A stretch of 64,000 bases of DNA, from the NCBI RefSeq assembly GCF_014805625.2, contig NW_023998465.1, positions 1,034,597 to 1,098,596 of the forward strand, read 5' to 3'. The notes beneath the pieces are model-generated. The model was given only the letters and a program-made list of their open reading frames with translations. It was not told the origin of the DNA and did not search any database. The position numbers were made by a program, and so were the translations under genes. Below, in pieces: positions 46,575 through 57,256 of the stretch. Every line of letters starts with the position of its first letter. Within the stretch, counting starts at the first letter, position 1. The stretch is from Glossina fuscipes (taxonomy: Eukaryota > Arthropoda > Insecta > Diptera > Glossinidae).

Positions 46575-46990
46575 TTGGGCGCCACTTTGTCATGAAACTC
46601 TTTTTCTTTCCTCGCCGCTGAGGATTTAAATTTTTTCTTTAGACAAAGAAAGAGAAAAAAAAAATAAAAAAAAAACAAACTAAAAGAACGAAAGGGTCCC
46701 GTCGGTTTCCTGCCGTGCGTCTGTCACCAGTGAGTCCGTCGGTCATCGTCTAGCGTCGGCCCTACATGGCCACCATATGCACGCCCCTACACCTCAGCCA
46801 CAGCGGTGGCAGCGCACGCTTAGCCACTCATGGGGAACAACAAAATTAGATAGCTTAAGAATAACTTACAGTACAAGTATGGTGGTGGTGGTGATGGTGA
46901 TCGTTCACTTGATGAATATTATCACTTTCACTGTCGGCTGCAGCTATCACAATGCTACCAATAAGTTGTTGCTGTTGTTGTTGCTTCTGC
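46575..46990 (+). repeat. duplicated block, copy 1
   Basis: Shares long near-identical stretches with 47545-47985: cgtctagcgtcggccctaca, ggccaccat, cacgcccctacacctcagcc, cacagcggtggcagcgcacg. Both copies start near gtcatgaaactct and end in CAA/CAG-repeat coding sequence on the minus strand. They are direct repeats about 980 bases apart. Confidence 0.9.
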
Positions 46991-47160
46991 CGTTCTACTG
47001 GTGAATCTTTAACAACTGCAGGCGAGTGCTTCGCAGGATAACCAAAGGCTGAGAATGGTTGATGTGACACCCCATCGGTAATTGTTGGCTGTTGCCGTAA
47101 ATGCTGTTGATAATTAACACGTCGTTGTTGCTGTTGCTGTTCACCTTCTTTTAATTTTAT
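46870..47160 (-). CDS. unassigned Gln/His-rich exon-like frame with splice donor
   Basis: The minus strand is open from about 47160 to 46870 without ATG at its start: EGEQQQQQRRVNYQQHLRQQ, then GVSHQPFSAFGYPAKHSPAV, then ERQKQQQQQQLIGS, then an acidic ADSESD patch and a HHHHHHH run. Directly after ACT at 46870 comes GTAAGT, a consensus splice donor. Such Gln/His tracts are typical of fly regulatory proteins, but I cannot name the gene. A second, more damaged copy with the same donor lies at 47882. This could be a real host exon, a copy of one, or an element frame. Confidence 0.4.
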
Positions 47161-47544
47161 TTATTTCTTTTGCACTATTTCCGTTACTCCTTAATTCTGG
47201 GACGTATTATGAAGCAGACAAAAAGAAAAAAAACACTCGTTAAATTGTTACCACAGTGCCGAATAGAGAAAACATTTAAAGCGGTTGGTTTGGTTACGAG
47301 CGAGAAAAAAAAACATATTTCCTTATCTTTCCGTGGACGTCACTGCCTTTCCATCCACTCAGTTGTACCGGTAACCACGTAAACCTTTTTGCTTCACAGG
47401 TACAGAATATAATCAAACCCGTCAATCTTTTTCAAACTGCGTGTTGTTGCGCTTCCTAGGCGTGCAATTCGACTCCGGTAAACCCCTATCGAGTTTAGAA
47501 AAATGAACTTGCAAAAATGTTCGGTCAATCAATCACCAGAAACC
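47161..47544. other. spacer between the two duplicated blocks
   Basis: No recognised coding sequence. Confidence 0.35.
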
Positions 47545-47985
47545 GTGTCATGAAACTCTTGAATTTTTTCTTTTCCTCGCCGCCGAGGATTTAAAAAAAA
47601 TTTTCTTTAGACAAAGAAAAAAAAATAAATAAAATAAAATAAAAATAAAATAAAATGAATGAAATAATAAAAAAAACAAACTAAATGAACGAAAAGGTCT
47701 GGTCAGTTTCCGGCTGTGCGTCTGTCGCCAGTGGGTCAGTCGGTCATCGTCTAGCGTCGGCCCTACATGGCCACCATGTGCACGCCCCTACACCTCAGCC
47801 ACAGCGGTGGCAGCGCACGCTTAGCCACACATGGGTAACAACAAAATCGGATAGCTTAAAGGAAAAGATAACATAACTTACAGTACAAGCAAGGTGGTAG
47901 TGTTCGTTTACTTGGTGAATATCACTGCTTTCACTGTCGGCTGCAGCTATCCTAGTGCTCCCGATAAGCTGTTGCTGTTGTTGTT
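47545..47985 (+). repeat. duplicated block, copy 2
   Basis: Direct repeat of 46575-46990 with A-run length differences near 47600-47680 and scattered substitutions. The copies are alignable into the Gln-rich coding part on the minus strand. Confidence 0.9.
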
Positions 47986-48170
47986 GCTTCTGCCTTCAAT
48001 TTTATTACTTCCCTCTGATTCGTTGCTGGTGGTGTAACAAGGTGATGGTGACTGCTTCACTGGCTGCCGAATAAATGTATGCGTAGTAGTTCATGGAGTC
48101 ACTTCTCTGCATCCATGCCCATAAAAGCGGCGATAAATCTTCAGGACTTTGTTGTAACAAACCAATTAAA
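47882..48170 (-). pseudogene. second copy of the Gln/His-rich exon, decayed
   Basis: The minus strand has QKQQQQQQLIGS then AADSES and DIHQVNEHYHLACT immediately before GTAAGT (47881-47876), matching the copy at 46870. Upstream, in a different frame, SPLLWAWMQRSDSMNYYAYI then YSAASEAV occupies the place of the AFGYPAKHSPAV segment, so a frame break separates the two parts. The preserved donor but broken frame fits a decayed duplicate. Confidence 0.4.
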
Positions 48171-49127
48171 AGCCCTTTTTTTGTTTTTCGCATTCATTCA
48201 TATATTTATTATTCTTTTTTTTTTTCAAATATCTTATTTTTCGCGAACATCAGTATTTCCTACGTTAATATACTTTGTATTTATAATATTAATGTCAACA
48301 ACAATAAGTATATTTAATTTTTATCAACTATATATTCAACTGTTCATTGTGGGTTAATGGGATAGATTTCGTTGTTTTTTTCTTTTGATTTCATTCCCAA
48401 GTTGGTCTGTTTTAACTCAAACCACACAACGAAATGTTTGAAAGTATTTCTATTTTTATTAACTATAAATTTTTTTGTTAACAATAATAAATAGATTCTA
48501 ATTAATCAATTATATGTGTAAGTGTTCATTGTGTGTTAAGGGTTTTTTTTTTTTTTTTTTTTTATTCCCAGCATCACATGGGTTTACGTGTATTATTTGC
48601 ACAGGCTCTCGCGATAAGCATCTCTAACTAACTTTATATGCGACGGCTGTACCCGTTCTATATGAAAAAAAAATAACGTTCTACATATGCTGTTCTTTGC
48701 TTTTCGATAATTTTCCTCCACAATAAGCGCGAACTGAGGCAAAAATGAATCATTTAGTTATTTTAATTAAATCGAAGAATTATGCCAACACCTATGTGAT
48801 ATTAAGACCGTGTCAATCAACAAGCCCTTCATTATCAGTCCTTTCTTTTTTTCTTTTCAATAATTAGAATGGCCTCTTTTATAATGTTAATCAAAATTAT
48901 TGTATTTTGTTATAATTTTCGTTCGCTTTTAATTTTAATATTAACTTCTGGCAATATCCGGAAAAATATTTTACGCGAAATGTCCGAAAAATGTTGACAC
49001 ATGATTTTCTTAAAGTTCGCAAAAAAAAAAATGGATCATTATCCTTTTATTTGTTTTAACAAATATGATATTTACATTATTTTCTTTTCTTTTATGCCAG
49101 TAAACAAAGACTACCACTGGATAAAAA
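48171..49127. other. no supportable gene
   Basis: AT-rich sequence with a T-run at 48543-48563 and other homopolymers. No recognised similarity. Confidence 0.3.
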
Positions 49128-49783
49128 AACGACAAGAACCGCACTCAGCGAGTGCCTAACTCCGACTTTATTTGCTGCGGGGTGATACGTATATTTCCTT
49201 AAAGCCTTCCCCTTTTTTTTTGTGGCCCTTAACAAAATGTGTCGTTTTCGTTCTGTTTTTGTTTTCGATGACGTTTTCTCCTTATAATTAATCAAAACTT
49301 TCTTTGGTGCAGAATAAATTTAAAAGTGCAAAATCTTTGCAATTTTCTTAAGGAACACTTGTTTACTTATTTTACTCTAGTTTTTCTTTTGCGATTTATA
49401 CACTTTTGCCCACTAGAAAATCGATCGTTCTCACTGAAGTCTAACATCTGACCGTTTTATTGCGGGGTGATACGTATATTTTCTTTTGTAGCTTTTTGTA
49501 GCCCTTAACAAAATGAGTCGTTTTCGTTTTGCTTTTGTTTTCGGTGACGTTTTCTTCCTATAATTAACCAAAACTTTCTTCGATGCAGAATAGATTAAAA
49601 AGTGCAAAATCTTTGCAATTTTCTTAAGGAACACTTGTTCACTAATTTTACTTTAGTTTTTCTTTTGCGATTTATACACTTTTGCCCACTAGAAAATCGA
49701 CCGTTCACACTGAAGTCTAACATCTGACTGTTAATGGATAAAGCGCGACAAGAACTGCACTCAGCGAGTGCCTGACTCCGACT
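49128..49783 (-). repeat. tandem leader/promoter-like repeat, period about 285
   Basis: gcggggtgatacgtatatt occurs at 49177 and 49462, and the following about 260 bases (aacaaaatg-gtcgttttcgt, gcaaaatctttgcaattttc, cacttttgcccactagaaaa) repeat with few changes. A further unit edge, gacaagaac-gcactcagcg, appears at 49129 and again at 49747. On the minus strand the order is AGTCGG..GGCACTCGCTGAGTGCA, TTAGACTTCAGTG, GTATAAATCG, which includes TATA- and TCAGT-like signals. It lies directly downstream (minus strand) of the palindrome-rich block at 49811-50299, as a leader would. The promoter role is inference. Confidence 0.7.
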
Positions 49784-49810
49784 GCCTTCAACTCAGAATT
49801 CTATCCTCTG

Positions 49811-50299
49811 ACTTTAATTTTTGAAACGCAGACAGACTTCTCCTTTTCATTTCATTTCCCTCTTCTTCTTCCTGTTGCTCTCTCTCTATAACGGCTTGCC
49901 GTTACTCTCACAAGAGCAAGCATAGATCCCGCAAAATCATACGATTTTGCCTATGCTTGCAAGAGCAAAAGGAAAAAAAGGAGTACCGCAAAATCATACG
50001 ATTTTGCCTGTACTTGCAAAAGCAAGCAAGGGTACCGCAAAATCATACGATTTTGGCTGTACTTGCAAAAGCAAGCAATGGTACCGCAAAATCATACGAT
50101 TTTGACTGTACTTGCGAATAAGGAGATCAGACAAGAAAAAGAAAATAAAATAATAAACACATATACCGCAAGATCATGCGATTTACTAGCGGTACCACAA
50201 AATCGCATGATTTTGTCTAACGGCATGCCGTTATTGCTCCGCTTGCGGTTGACACAGACCGACAGACACCCTACCCAAGGTTTGTTCGCGGCCGTTACA
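49811..50299 (-). repeat. palindrome-rich direct repeat A (LTR-like)
   Basis: Matches 51281-51710. On the minus strand it begins TGTAACGGCCGCGAACAAAC at 50299. It contains the near-palindrome CAAAATCATACGATTTTG at 49932, 49989, 50038 and 50087 (the last three exactly 49 bases apart), a variant CAAAATCGCATGATTTTG at 50198, and a perfect palindrome TAACGGCATGCCGTTA at 50218-50233 with a relative at 49889 (TAACGGCTTGCCGTTA). The TGT start and direct repetition suggest an LTR, but no matching 3' border or coding core is fixed. Confidence 0.75.
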
Positions 50300-51280
50300 A
50301 CCGTTTTGAAATTTTATTAACAGATATACACAGGAATATATATACATGTAGGTATACAGTACAGTTTAGTTTCTTAATACATTTTGTTCGGTATGTTGTA
50401 CACATACACAATTCATTTCCTTATTAGCCTTTTGCTTAACATCTTTTCGTTTATTCAACTATTCCTTTTGCAATATGAACTTCCTACACTTATTAATATA
50501 ATTTCTTTCGATCATTATGAGTATTAAAAACGTTCTCCATTGCTTTTATTTCTTTTTTTTTTGAATGGTATATATATATAAAAGCAAAAAAAAAAAAAAT
50601 AAACTTATGAAATTGCTCTACTTTATAATTTCGTTTTTTTTTTCTTTTTGCAGTGCCGACATTGGTTACGTTTTGTTAATTTTTGCTCCTTTTTTTTTTT
50701 TTTTTTTTTTTTATTCTTTTAATTGCTTTCAGTTGTTTACATTTTTGTTGCTTTCGATTTCTTCTAGACTTGCGTATAAAATACAATGTTTGAATCTTTT
50801 TTGATAATTATTCATGTGCATGGGTTTGAGGTATGTAACACAAACTTATGTCTAGAATTTGACTTTGTTAGTAAAGTTCTTTTCTTGAATAAATCTTCAT
50901 ATGTACGTAGGTGCAATAGCACACAATGGAAAGTTTCCTTTTCTTTATATTGGAATCGAAAAAAAACAACGCGAATCTCCGTCACATCAAATTGTACTTC
51001 TCCAACGTTTTTTTTTTTTGTCTATTTAATTACAATTGCATTATTTGCTTAATGAAGGCAAAGTAGAGAAAACCAACAACACATACTCTTTGATATCACC
51101 TTTTTCTTTCAGAAAAAAAAGCAAAATAATCAAAAAAACTCAACTCCATCACATTATTAAATTATTCCTCCTTAGAGAAAATGTCTATCAAAATTGAACA
51201 AAACTTCTTCGCGGACTTACGTTGTGCGATCACAACCAATTCCATCCTCGGCTCAAACTCAACTAACTCTATCTCCCCTC
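50300..51280. other. sequence between direct repeats A and B; no gene seen
   Basis: AT-rich with long T-runs (50692-50712) and a TA run near 50572. No recognised coding sequence, so the two repeats do not enclose a typical retroelement body. Confidence 0.4.
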
Positions 51281-51710
51281 ACTTAAATTTTTAAAACGCA
51301 GACAGACTTCTCCTTTTTACTTCATTTCCCTCTTCTTCTTCCTGTTGCTCTCTCTATAACGGCTTGCCGCTACTCTCACAAGAGCAAGCATAGATCCCGC
51401 AAAATCATACGATTTTGCCTATGCTTGCAAGAGCAAAAGAAAAAAAAAGGAGTAACGCAAAATCATACGATTCTGCCTGTACTTGCAAAAGCAAGCAAAG
51501 GTACCGCAAAATCATACGATTTTGCCTGTACTTGTAAGTAAAGAGATCAGAAAAGAAACAAAAAAAAACACATATACCGCAAGATCATGCGATTTACTTG
51601 CGGTACCACAAAATCGCATGATTTTGTCTAACAGCATGCCGTTATTGCGCCGCTTGCGGTTGACACAGACCGACAGACACCCTACCCAAGGTTTGTTCGC
51701 GGCCGTTACA
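51281..51710 (-). repeat. palindrome-rich direct repeat B (LTR-like)
   Basis: Same structure as repeat A: minus-strand start TGTAACGGCCGCGAACAAAC at 51710, hairpin units near 51400, 51459 (one changed base, gattctgc) and 51506, a variant near 51609, and taacagcatgccgtta with one mismatch in the palindrome. It has one 49-base unit fewer than A. Beyond about 51281 the two copies differ completely. Confidence 0.75.
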
Positions 51711-53699
51711 AATTCTTTAAAAAATTAACCGTATTGGATCCAATGTTGTATTGGACAAACTTTGAACTTGGAAAGCAGGTCCTAGAACACACCTCGCATC
51801 TCAATTTTGTGAAATGATTCTGTAAAATCTATTTTTTCGATCGCGACAACATTTGTTTACCCAATGTAGTTGACAACACTATTTTTTTGTTTTGCTCATT
51901 TAACAGCATGCAATCAATCACGTATCTGAAAGATCACTTTCCTTCGCGACCAAGCACTTGCTAAGGTTTTTTTGCAGTCACGTATGAGTTCGGTGTCACT
52001 TTCGTCGCTATCATTCATGTGTAAATGAAAAGGGAGAAAAAGAACCAAATTTTTGTGTGTATTTGTTTGCGAAATCCAGAAAATAACAGTTCGTTGTGCT
52101 CTTTGATAAATTAACAAACAAACCAACCATTGTTTAAGTAATGAGCAACTTAGTTAAAGGGGTGCCTAAGCTCCGAGCCATTGACGAAAATCGCAAATTT
52201 GCTAACAAGGAAATGGGCATGTCCTGATGTTGGAGTCGACGTCCGCTAGAACCCATGTAGTTTAAGGGTGTTTAGTAAAGTAATTTTTAGCTCATTTTTT
52301 ATATTACTTATATATAAATAAATTTACAATAATTTAAATTATTTTTTTGATCTTGCTTTGCTTTATCTAGTAGTAATTATAAAGTTTTGGAAATTCAATC
52401 TATGCACGGATGTATTTGTTTATTTTTTCTCTTTTTTTTTTTATTCGCATGTTTTCCGGCCTGGCTCGTCGGATGGGATAGGTCCAAATGAAATGTATTC
52501 AGATGCATGATAGGTTCTTGTTTCGCTACAATATATCATTATTTTAATTAAAACAAGCTTACTAAAAATTTTAAAATTTTTGACTAAAATAAATCTATGC
52601 CCTGACCATACTACTTTTCCCTCGCCCCTCCGACACCCCCAGGAAGTCTTACCAGTATTTTAACATTTAATAATAATACATTTCTTTTTTTTTATTTTTC
52701 CAATGAAAGTGTTATAATGAATTATATCAATTTTACAAAACAACATTTTCAAAATTAACAATCGTTATTAAACAATTTTATAAAAAAAAACTTGCCAAAA
52801 CTAACAACCACGTCGATGCGCATCGCCGCAGTTAAAACAATTTGTAACAAATTATACGTTTTAAAATAAAAAAAAAATTGTTTAATGTCAAGGAAAAATA
52901 ACACAAAAGGAATGTCAATTATTGATTCGACGTCTTAAGGATGCCACGCACAAACCCAAGTTAAGTAACACGGTGTGAAGAGGAATGCTCTTTTAAAGTT
53001 TTATTGATCTTTTCGTGTTTTTCACTTCTTCTTTTACATTAGCTTGATAGTTTTTTTTTTAGTTTTGAGATTTTGTCTCCTTTTTATATGTCACAGTTCT
53101 TAATAATGAACGAAGAAATTGTTTGTCGGTTTTTTATAAGAAATTAGAAAACTCCTTTATTGTTTCCTTGTTATTTAAAGGACTCTCGTACAACATCCGC
53201 AGCCGACCAACGATTTAGCTAATCAATTTACGCTCTTTTTTTTTTAAGTTTTCTCCTTTTCATCACTCTGTCGTGTACGTTTGTTCATCTTGATATTGGT
53301 TTTGCCTTTTTAAACCATTTCGCATTGAAGATTGGATTTCAAAAATCAAAGAAATATTAAGGTGACACTTTTGCACACTTTCTCAGGTTTTTTTTTTTAT
53401 CACGATTCAGCGGATATATCGACGGCATTTTCTATGTTTTTTCCCAAAAAAAACTCAACTTCCGTCCCAATCAGAAAACTGTTTTTTTCTTCTTTTTTTT
53501 TGACAAAAAAACCCTTTTTCTTCTTTTTTTTCTTTTCTTTTCATTTCTTCTCTTTTTTTATATACTACAATCTCGTATGTTCCTGTGCTATTTCTACCCA
53601 ATATTTTACTTCCTAGCATAGTTATTTAAATTGTAGAATGGGTCCGATTTACCTACTTTATTCGGATTTGTTGTCTGCCTTCCTAACTCTAGCTAGTAG
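51711..53699. other. no supportable gene
   Basis: About 2 kb of AT-rich sequence with many T- and A-runs (52430, 53460-53560). Phe-rich frames there are by-products of T-runs. Confidence 0.35.
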
Positions 53700-54050
53700 G
53701 GACAGTATTGATGTATCGTCATACTACTCGTTCATTTCAATTGATATATATGAAAGGATGCATTCATTCAACGTTTGGTGGCTGCGTTCCGCTGTACCAA
53801 GCGTCCGATGATGACGAGCTGTTGATACCATTTCTTCTATTTTGAGATTTTTACATAGTTCTTCCATCAAAGCGTTTTCATATGCTGTACCTTGATCAAT
53901 TATTCATGAGGATAAAATTTTTGAAGATTTGCTTTGCGACACTCTTGTCTGCAACTGGGATTACTGCCATATATTCGATAAGGTAGCAGACTAATATAAT
54001 TACATATTCGTTAATATTCTCAGAGAAGAAGAAGAAGAAGCCGAAGGTCA
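53700..54050 (-). pseudogene. Ty3/gypsy integrase core fragment
   Basis: The minus strand reads SENINEYVIILVCYLIEYMA then VIPVADKSVAKQIFKNFILM (about 54025-53910). After a short frame break it reads DQGTAYENALMEELCKNLKI then VSTARHHRTLGTAERSHQTL (about 53905-53745). The second catalytic Asp (DQGT) and the Glu (TAERSH) are present; the first Asp region is reduced to FGFFFFF. The pattern is close to the 412/mdg1 style, but the copy is isolated with no other domains in reach. Confidence 0.78.
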
Positions 54051-54809
54051 ATGTAATGTGTATAGTATAAGTAATCTTAATAACCGTATTTATTTTTAAT
54101 GCAATTCTAGTGACCTTGTTTATATTAGCGGTTATATTTATTAGTAATTTTTTATTATTTTTGATTACATTTTAGTGTATAAGACATTTTTAGTATATAA
54201 GACATTTTTAGAATATCTAGGCATAGGAATTATTTAGTAAATTAAGTTAGAATCAAAATAATAGCAATCAATTGGATTTAATCAAAATGTACTTTTAATA
54301 ACTTAAGGGCGCGGAAAATGATTAGGTGGGTACGGGGTTTTTGGCTTTGCCTTCGGAAAGAACCATCTTCATCATAAAATTTGACTTCATCAGACATTGC
54401 AAACAGAATATTTTCTTGAGGGGTCATATATTACGCGAATTTTACCTTTCGCTGTGTTCCTGGCTCCGTAAATATATATATATATATATACACCACCTAT
54501 AGTGAATGAGCGAAATAAAAAAAAATATATTTTTTTTCAATTGTAAACAGAATTACAATTTGAATGTAAGATACGTACTGTGATGGCTTCTGCCCATTTC
54601 TTGGCGCTGGGGTGTGCTCACGGACACCAGGCTCCCAAGACTCACAAGACATGTTTAGTTGCTTTATTTACAATCGAAAGCGAAGTTTAAATTACTTGTT
54701 ATTACTCTCTGCTTCGTTGTTAAATTCACTCAAAATACATTCTTTTTTTGTTTTAAATTGTACAAGGGCGGGAGTTGCGACATTAGCTTATCACTAGAAA
54801 CCGGACAGT
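54051..54809. other. no supportable gene; TA microsatellite at about 54472-54491
   Basis: Contains a GAAGAAGAAG run at the fragment edge (about 54026-54041), a TA microsatellite and no recognised coding sequence. Confidence 0.35.
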
Positions 54810-55055
54810 CCTGTTTCGTCGCTTGCTCTCAACTCTTCCCTGACTTTATCTGCTACTAGACTGGACCGGTCTTTCCCTCGACACGGACAACTTCAAGCCA
54901 GCTGTTTTACGACTCCCGTCAAGGTTGCCTTTTAGCGACCTTACCATATCCCAATCAGAAAGCATCTGTTTCTAATTGGGATTCCTTATCTCCTGTCGTC
55001 CATTTGGCACTTTAATTAATACCATTCTCAACTCTTAACTTTACTTAGCCTAGCA
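54810..55055 (-). repeat. LTR of family C, inverted copy
   Basis: The reverse complement of 54810-55090 aligns with 56990-57256: TTCTTCGT, GTGCTAGGCTAAGT, GATAAGG-A-CCCA, AACCTTGAC-GGAG-CGTAAAA and GTCCGTGTCGAGGGA in the same order. The LTR proper appears to start TGCTAG (55055 on the minus strand), preceded by a G-rich run (GATGGGAGAG) like a polypurine tract. Within it cccaatcagaaa...tttctaattggg (about 54950-54980) forms a hairpin. Confidence 0.75.
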
Positions 55056-55930
55056 CTCTCCCATCAGACACGAAGAACCTATGAGACTTATAGAAATTAT
55101 CGACCCCGGCATTTTAGCAGAATTGATGCACTGCCAAAATATGAATATTTAATTGCAAAAAAATAAATTATTCTTATTATTTATTTACCGACTGGGAGCA
55201 AGCGAAACCGAAACTGAATAAAATTGAAGGCGTCGTTTATTGCAAATTTATTTAATTTAACGTCTGGTCTGCCCTATGTGATGAAATAAAAGAATGACAG
55301 TTCACCAGATTTAAGATTCATCTTCGTATTAGCTATCAAAAATAATGATGCAAATATACCGCCGAGTTGTACAGATTTAAATAAAAACTTTCCGCAATTT
55401 TACAAAATTTATTGATTTCATTTTAAAATTTCGTGCTTTCAAAGAAAAAAAATGTATTCATTTTAAAAACTGCTAGAGTTGAGTTAGGCTGTATTTACAC
55501 TCAACCTACAGCTGTGTTCAGAAGTGATCTGATCTGAAGATTTATTTACAGCCGTATAGATTTATATTAATGGGAAAATTTGTGGAGCTTTGTCCTACTA
55601 AAGCTCTATGTCGTCGTTCGGTTATCGTTTAATTATATTACAGGTAGAGCTATTAGTTTTAGTTAATATTGTCACACGTTTAATAAAATGATAGTAACAT
55701 AGATAGATAACGAAATAACTCGTTGGATGATAATAAAATACCAAATTGACGTGTAGGAGAACACTAGGTTGGCTTGGTCTATCTTTTGTACTCGAAACAA
55801 TTGGAATACCGAAGGTTTATTGTGTCCAACCTGGAAGGGTATTGTAATATATCTTTATTGGAATTGCGACATTAACAATCAGATAAAGTATGGCAAGCGC
55901 ACTCCGAAACAGATGGGTCTATACACTTAG
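55056..55930. other. no supportable gene
   Basis: AT-rich sequence between the inverted LTR and a coding-like stretch. No recognised similarity. Confidence 0.3.
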
Positions 55931-56161
55931 GAAGGGAGATCTAATCTCACCGAATTTCAGCTGGGTTCCAGTAGAAAAGTTGCGGCCGCCGGAGTTTCAA
56001 ATCCTGGGATACCCACACCTACGTGTAATGAAATTAAAATACAAGGACAATCATTCGACGAGATCGTCGGACAATTTGCCAATATGACGGCGAGTTTGCA
56101 AAGAGGGAAATCTGAAAGGCTATCATCAGCCGATATTACTGCCGCTGAATTAGTTTCATAA
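55931..56161 (+). other. unassigned open stretch, possible gag piece
   Basis: A 76-codon stop-to-stop frame reads EGRSNLTEFQLGSSRKVAAA, then GQSFDEIVGQFANMTASLQR, then SERLSSADITAAELVS. Composition is unlike the AT-rich flanks and fits decayed coding sequence. Lying between two inverted LTR copies it may be part of that element's gag, but no diagnostic motif is present. The overlapping frame at 55890-56087 is the competing reading. Confidence 0.3.
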
Positions 56162-57020
56162 ACAAAACTACAGTTAAATAGCCGATTAATGCAACTATAT
56201 ACATGCCATGGGGCCCTAATTATTGAATATGGCTTCTGAGGACAATACGGGACGTTGGGTCCCTTACAGTTTATTGAACCGAAACATTTTACCTAGCGTA
56301 GTGGTCATTGTAACATGTGATTTTAACTTAGAAATTTTAGTTTGCTAAGAATACAAATCTGCGTGACCAAAATTATAAAGTTCACGCACGCAGAGAAATT
56401 CTTTTGACATAGCTTTGATTTTTCTGCTATGTAATGTTTTCCGGTAGGAGAAATGAGAGAGTAGAAGAGGCGAAAAAAGAAAGAGGAAGAGTAAGAACTT
56501 TGGTTAAAGAGGTTCTAACGTCTCAATCGAAAAGAAGAATAAGAAAAAAAATTCATATATAATTCATATTTCGGAGGTACAATGAATAATATATCCAGAA
56601 AAAGAAAAAAAACTCTGAAAGCAGCACAGCATTAATAGACGGAGAACCAATTATGAAGTATTTAAAATGTAAGGTAAATTAAGGTCCAGAATATGGTGGC
56701 TCTAAAGAAAGAAAAAGAAAAATAGCGGACGTTTTTGCGAAAAGAAAAAAAAGAAAAGACCGAACAAAGATAAAGTATATGTAAAGTATATACAAAGTAA
56801 ATTACGTACAAAAAGGTAAATATATATATGTGAACATCTCGACGTAGTGGAGAAACAGATCCGCAACTCCAGAATAACAACAGCTAATAAATGAGCTGTA
56901 CACGTTAAGCGGGTGTAAAAGTTTCCCAAAAAACGAAATATAGTTCCTTCTTGCGTACTGTGAGCAGCCAAAGTCGTCTCTTCTTTTGCCCTCACAGGTT
57001 CTTCGTCTCTAAGGGTGGTG
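56162..57020. other. no supportable gene; purine-rich tracts
   Basis: Purine-rich stretches (about 56440-56560 and 56700-56760) but no coding similarity. Confidence 0.3.
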
Positions 57021-57256
57021 TGCTAGGCTAAGTTAGGTTAAGAGCAGGATTAAGTAAACTACTAGACAGGCGACAGGTAGATAAGGGAACCCCAGTCAGA
57101 AACAGACGTTTCTGGTTGAGATAAAGTAAGGTTGCCAAAAGCCAACCTTGACAGGAGCCGTAAAAGAGCTGGCTCCAAATAGTCCGTGTCGAGGGACACA
57201 CTGGTCCGGCCGAGTAGGGAAGTTAGAATGAGGGTAGACACACGACGGCAACAGAT
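57021..57256 (+). repeat. LTR of family C, direct copy 1
   Basis: Starts TGCTAGGCTAAG after the G-rich run AAGGGTGGTG and carries the shared body described for 54810-55055. The upstream string cacaggttcttcgtctct is also shared by all three copies, so the similarity extends beyond the LTR start. The right end near acgacggcaaca is approximate. Confidence 0.72.

Noticed and set aside
46575..47985. GC-richer plus-strand frames conserved between the two repeat copies (HAPTPQPQRWQRTL)
   Set aside because: The plus-strand frames shift between copies, and splice donors and Gln-tracts support the minus strand instead.
49932..50215. Regularly spaced near-identical palindromic units, CRISPR-like at first sight
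   Set aside because: The spacers are themselves repeated (49-base unit), the context is an insect transposon region, and no cas gene exists. It is an LTR-like tandem repeat.
53440..53560. Phe/Ser-rich open frame
   Set aside because: It is a by-product of long T-runs, with no motif or composition of a real protein.
54472..54491. TA-rich run as a possible origin or AT-rich regulatory element
   Set aside because: It is an ordinary dinucleotide microsatellite with no surrounding signal.
56440..56760. Purine-rich tracts as polypurine tracts of an LTR element
   Set aside because: No LTR start follows them directly. The G-rich runs at 57010 and 57893 are better placed.
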